Shown here in pieces: positions 61,575-64,000 of a DNA stretch of 64,000 nt; position 1 is the stretch's first letter, and every line of letters starts with the position of its first letter. This stretch comes from Pseudomonas sp. B21-028 (GTDB taxonomy: Bacteria > Pseudomonadota > Gammaproteobacteria > Pseudomonadales > Pseudomonadaceae), in NCBI RefSeq assembly GCF_024749045.1, contig NZ_CP087184.1, positions 2,418,001 to 2,482,000 of the forward strand, written 5' to 3'. The notes beneath the pieces were generated by a model. It ran no database searches and was not told the DNA's origin. It was given only the letters and a program-made list of their open reading frames with translations. Made by a program: the position numbers and the translations under genes.

Positions 61575-62879
61575 ATGTTTAATGGCGATAGACCTTTCAT
61601 TAGCGGACAAGAATCTGAAATCAACCATTCAATGTGGTCTGCGACCGGTGGGGAAAAGCCAGAAAGCGTGATTCTGGCGCGGCAAGAGTCTTGCGATGTC
61701 TTGATCATTGGCGGCGGATTCAATGGCGTGACTGCTGGGCTCCACTGTGCAGAACGCGGCGCTAGGACAATATTGGTTGAAGCCCAAGAAATTGGTTCTG
61801 GTGCTAGCGGACGGAACGCAGGGCAGGTAAATCCTGGTCAGTTTCTCTCGCCGGAACAAATTCTTCGTGCGCTCGGCCCGGATTACGGTCAGCTTTTTTT
61901 GAAGGAGTTGGGCAGCGCGCCTGACGTCGTCCGTCAACTGATACGCGATTACGGTATTGACTGTGCCGCTGACGAAAGGCCTATCATCCGCTGTTCAACG
62001 TCTGCTCAGAAAACACGAGAACTCGAGACCCAGGCCTCGGATTGGCAAGCCTTGGGCGCGAATGTTCAGATGGTCTATGGCTCTGAACTCGAAGAGATGA
62101 ACGGATCGAGCCGATATAAAGCTGCACTGATCGATCACCGCGGATTTACGCTTCAACCGCTTGCCTACGTGCGCGGGTTAGCGCGAGCCGCAGTCGCCAG
62201 AGGTCTTAGAATTTCTACTGGGTCTAAAGTGACATCCCTGGAACCTTCAGGCACCGGATGGGTTGCTACCACCGGCAATACGACAATAAAAGCCGATAAG
62301 GTCATTCTCTCAACCAACGCATACAGCAATGATCTGGTACCAGGTTTCAAAGAGGAAATAATGCCTCTTGGTGCTTTTGGTATCGCCACTGCAGATCCGT
62401 TACCTCCTGAGTGGAGAGAGCGAATTTTGCCTCACTACATAGCCATGTGGGACACCCATAAGATACCGCTGTGGTTCAGATATGACCCGGTAGGGCGTCT
62501 TCATGTTGGGTCTATTGGATTCCTTCCCATTCATTCGGAAGGGGATAATTGGGTAAATCGCGCCATGAAGTTTGTCTACCCATTCGCGCCCACATTTAAA
62601 TGGGGTTATCGGTGGTCGGGCACGCTTGGCCAAACGGTCGACAGATTGCCGCATCTCGTTGAACCGCGCCCGGGCATCTTTGCAACCATCGGATGTAACG
62701 GACGAGGCATTGCGCCAAATGCTTATTTCGGAAAAATGCTGGCTAAAATCGCACTCGGCGATGATGTAATCACTCCGTTGCCACTAAGAAAGTCTACGAA
62801 ATATCCAATGCGTGAGATTGCATTAGAAGCCTATGACGCTGGAATTCGTTTCTATCGTAATACGTTACTTTTTACGTAA
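61575..62879 (+). CDS. FAD-dependent amine/amino-acid oxidoreductase (DAO family)
   Basis: About 434 residues. FAD fold VLIIGGGFNGVTAGLHCAERG, GSGASGRNAGQVNPGQF (as in PuuB-like oxidases) and the C-terminal IGCNGRGIAPNAYFGK. TAGGA before the second ATG (61575) favours that start; an ATG two codons earlier has none. It is the same type as the enzyme at 25984-27360 but clearly diverged. Downstream of the ABC importer, it probably oxidises the imported amine or N-substituted amino acid. Substrate not assignable. Confidence 0.83.
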   Translation: MFNGDRPFISGQESEINHSMWSATGGEKPESVILARQESCDVLIIGGGFNGVTAGLHCAERGARTILVEAQEIGSGASGRNAGQVNPGQFLSPEQILRALGPDYGQLFLKELGSAPDVVRQLIRDYGIDCAADERPIIRCSTSAQKTRELETQASDWQALGANVQMVYGSELEEMNGSSRYKAALIDHRGFTLQPLAYVRGLARAAVARGLRISTGSKVTSLEPSGTGWVATTGNTTIKADKVILSTNAYSNDLVPGFKEEIMPLGAFGIATADPLPPEWRERILPHYIAMWDTHKIPLWFRYDPVGRLHVGSIGFLPIHSEGDNWVNRAMKFVYPFAPTFKWGYRWSGTLGQTVDRLPHLVEPRPGIFATIGCNGRGIAPNAYFGKMLAKIALGDDVITPLPLRKSTKYPMREIALEAYDAGIRFYRNTLLFT

Positions 62880-63156
62880 CCAAAACGAAAAAAAATCGTG
62901 GGCTTTGCAGTGCTGTTGGAGGTCTTTGTTCACGTGTTAGCGAATCCTGGAAAAATAATTCCAAGAGTTCGTTGTTTTTTAGAAAGTTATTCAGTTTTTC
63001 CTAACTTTAGTGGTGAAGATTGGAAACTGCTTTTGGTGAAGGAAGAATACACTGACTTTATCGAGCCCGATTAGCGAAATAGCGAAATGAGCGGCCCCTA
63101 GGCTGTTTGCGACGAGATGACCTATATTTCGGTTCTATGTAGATAGGTGAAGAAAA

Positions 63157-64000
63157 ATGAGTGTGAAATCAACAGAATATAGTGCTCTAGATGAACTGGC
63201 GTCCAGGGTGCAGACCGATCTCCACGTTCTACGTTTTCCTCATGACCCTTGGGTACTGCCTCAGACGCACCCTAGCGGCAAGCATGTCTATGACGTTGCT
63301 ATCATCGGGGGAGGCCAAGGCGGGTTGGCAATCGCTGCAGGTCTCTTACGCGAACGGGTTGATAACATCGTTGTTTTTGATCAGCAGCCCAAAGGTCTGG
63401 AAGGCCCCTGGAACAATACGGCGCGGATGCGCACTTTGCGTACCGTTAAGCATTTGCCGGGTATTGATGCGACATTAAGCAGTCTTGCACCTCAAGCATG
63501 GTACACAGCCAAATACGGCGAAGAGGCTTGGGAAGAGCTGATCAAAATTCCGAAGGGGGACTGGCAAGAGTATCTAACATGGTGTCGCGATACGCTGAAG
63601 ATCCCAGTCGAGAATCTTACTGGCGTCTCCAAGGTCATTCCAGAAGACAAACTATTTCGATTAGAGCTGAACAGATTCGACGGTCGAGGGGAAATATCGG
63701 CTCGCGACGTTGTTTATACTCGCAGAGTGGTTGTTGCGACGGGCGTTGATGGCGGCGGGGCCTGGCACGTACCCAAGTTCATCTCATCGGCATTGCCTAA
63801 AGATCGGTATGCATCTTCAGGAGAGCATATTGATTTTTCCAAGCTTGTAGGGAAAAAGATAGCGGTTCTCGGTGCAGGCGCATCAGCATTCGACAACGCT
63901 TCGACCGCGCTTGAGGCGGGAGCGTTAGAAGCGACTGTTTGTATTCGTCGCAAAGATATCCAGCGCATTAACCCTCAGATCTGGATGGCAAAAGCAGGAT
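63157..64000 (+). CDS. Flavin-containing monooxygenase-like NAD(P)/FAD oxidoreductase (cut by right edge)
   Basis: 281 codons are visible and the reading frame is open at the end of the window. The first dinucleotide fold is VAIIGGGQGGLAIAAGLLR, with a FAD-acidic partner in VVFDQQP; the segment GPWNNTARMRTLRT is typical of FMO/BVMO-like proteins; a second Rossmann loop KIAVLGAGASAFDNAST would bind NADPH. AGGTGA precedes the ATG by 6 nt. With the FAD oxidase and importer upstream, N- or S-oxygenation of the imported compound is a plausible first step. C-terminus unseen. Confidence 0.8.
   Translation, partial: MSVKSTEYSALDELASRVQTDLHVLRFPHDPWVLPQTHPSGKHVYDVAIIGGGQGGLAIAAGLLRERVDNIVVFDQQPKGLEGPWNNTARMRTLRTVKHLPGIDATLSSLAPQAWYTAKYGEEAWEELIKIPKGDWQEYLTWCRDTLKIPVENLTGVSKVIPEDKLFRLELNRFDGRGEISARDVVYTRRVVVATGVDGGGAWHVPKFISSALPKDRYASSGEHIDFSKLVGKKIAVLGAGASAFDNASTALEAGALEATVCIRRKDIQRINPQIWMAKAG

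Noticed and set aside
1..64000. tRNA, rRNA, intact IS element, toxin-antitoxin pair or phage defence system
   Set aside because: Looked for by eye on both strands; nothing convincing was found.

Overview
The window looks like a chromosomal accessory region of a Pseudomonas-type gammaproteobacterium. The support is family-level: KefF/KefC, AcpH, NudC, a YheO/DauR-type regulator, FisR with a persulfide dioxygenase and SQR, several HisJQMP-type amino-acid ABC systems, and DUF1329/DUF1302 envelope proteins. No rRNA, tRNA, CRISPR array or intact insertion sequence was found. Most of the sequence is moderately GC-rich with tight operons. The stretches near 43.8-47.6 kb and 58.3-63.1 kb are visibly AT-richer and may have been acquired separately.

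Layout. (1) 1-12.1 kb: a histidine-analogue catabolic island. A divergent hydantoinase/dihydroorotase-like amidohydrolase (cut by the left edge) faces a run of ten co-directional genes: a divergent urocanase, an ATZ/TRZ-type amidohydrolase, a histidine ammonia-lyase homologue, a complete polar amino-acid ABC importer, an M20 amidohydrolase, an ACT-domain protein and a NudC-type Nudix hydrolase. It resembles a hut pathway in which every enzyme after the lyase is altered or replaced. (2) 12.6-33.1 kb: a second catabolic island. It holds a ThDP-dependent decarboxylase-like enzyme, flavoenzymes, a TetR regulator, the envelope set DUF1329-DUF1302-RND/MMPL-YCF48, an alpha/beta-hydrolase with no serine nucleophile, a GPH-type transporter and a minus-strand operon (VOC protein, two class II aldolases, D-serine dehydratase, FAD oxidase). 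A GMC oxidoreductase is divergent from that operon. Five copies of a 14-bp near-palindrome (YTGACTWAYRTCDR) in four of its promoter regions tie it together. (3) 33.2-38.2 kb: a YheO/DauR-type regulator, aminotransferase, ornithine cyclodeaminase-like protein, periplasmic binding protein and succinylglutamate-desuccinylase-like hydrolase, followed by a frameshifted FAH-family pseudogene. (4) 38.8-43.7 kb: sulfide/persulfide oxidation. FisR diverges from persulfide dioxygenase, a rhodanese-like/SQR fusion and a TauE-type exporter, with a candidate sigma-54 promoter between.

(5) 43.8-48.6 kb: a cystathionine beta-lyase family enzyme, an AnsP-like permease, a TetR regulator, a likely group II intron 3' remnant and a secreted protein made of 13-residue repeats. 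(6) 48.8-57.1 kb: a thiol/electrophile-stress island with OsmC, SDR, a second TetR paralogue, FrnE-type DsbA, thioredoxin, KefC/KefF, 4-oxalocrotonate tautomerase, an old-yellow-enzyme homologue with unusual active-site residues and an AhpD-like protein. Four copies of an 18-bp element (TACC-N8-GGTA core) lie in its promoters and upstream of the AnsP-like gene. (7) 57.1-64 kb: ACP phosphodiesterase, an Lrp/AsnC regulator, a complete amino-acid ABC importer, a FAD amine/amino-acid oxidase and a flavin monooxygenase-like protein cut by the right edge.

The strongest candidate for an undescribed system is region 1. The ammonia-lyase keeps the imidazole-type selectivity residues, but the urocanase has lost its usual binding loops, the HutI/HutG/HutF steps are absent and two unrelated amidohydrolases take their place.
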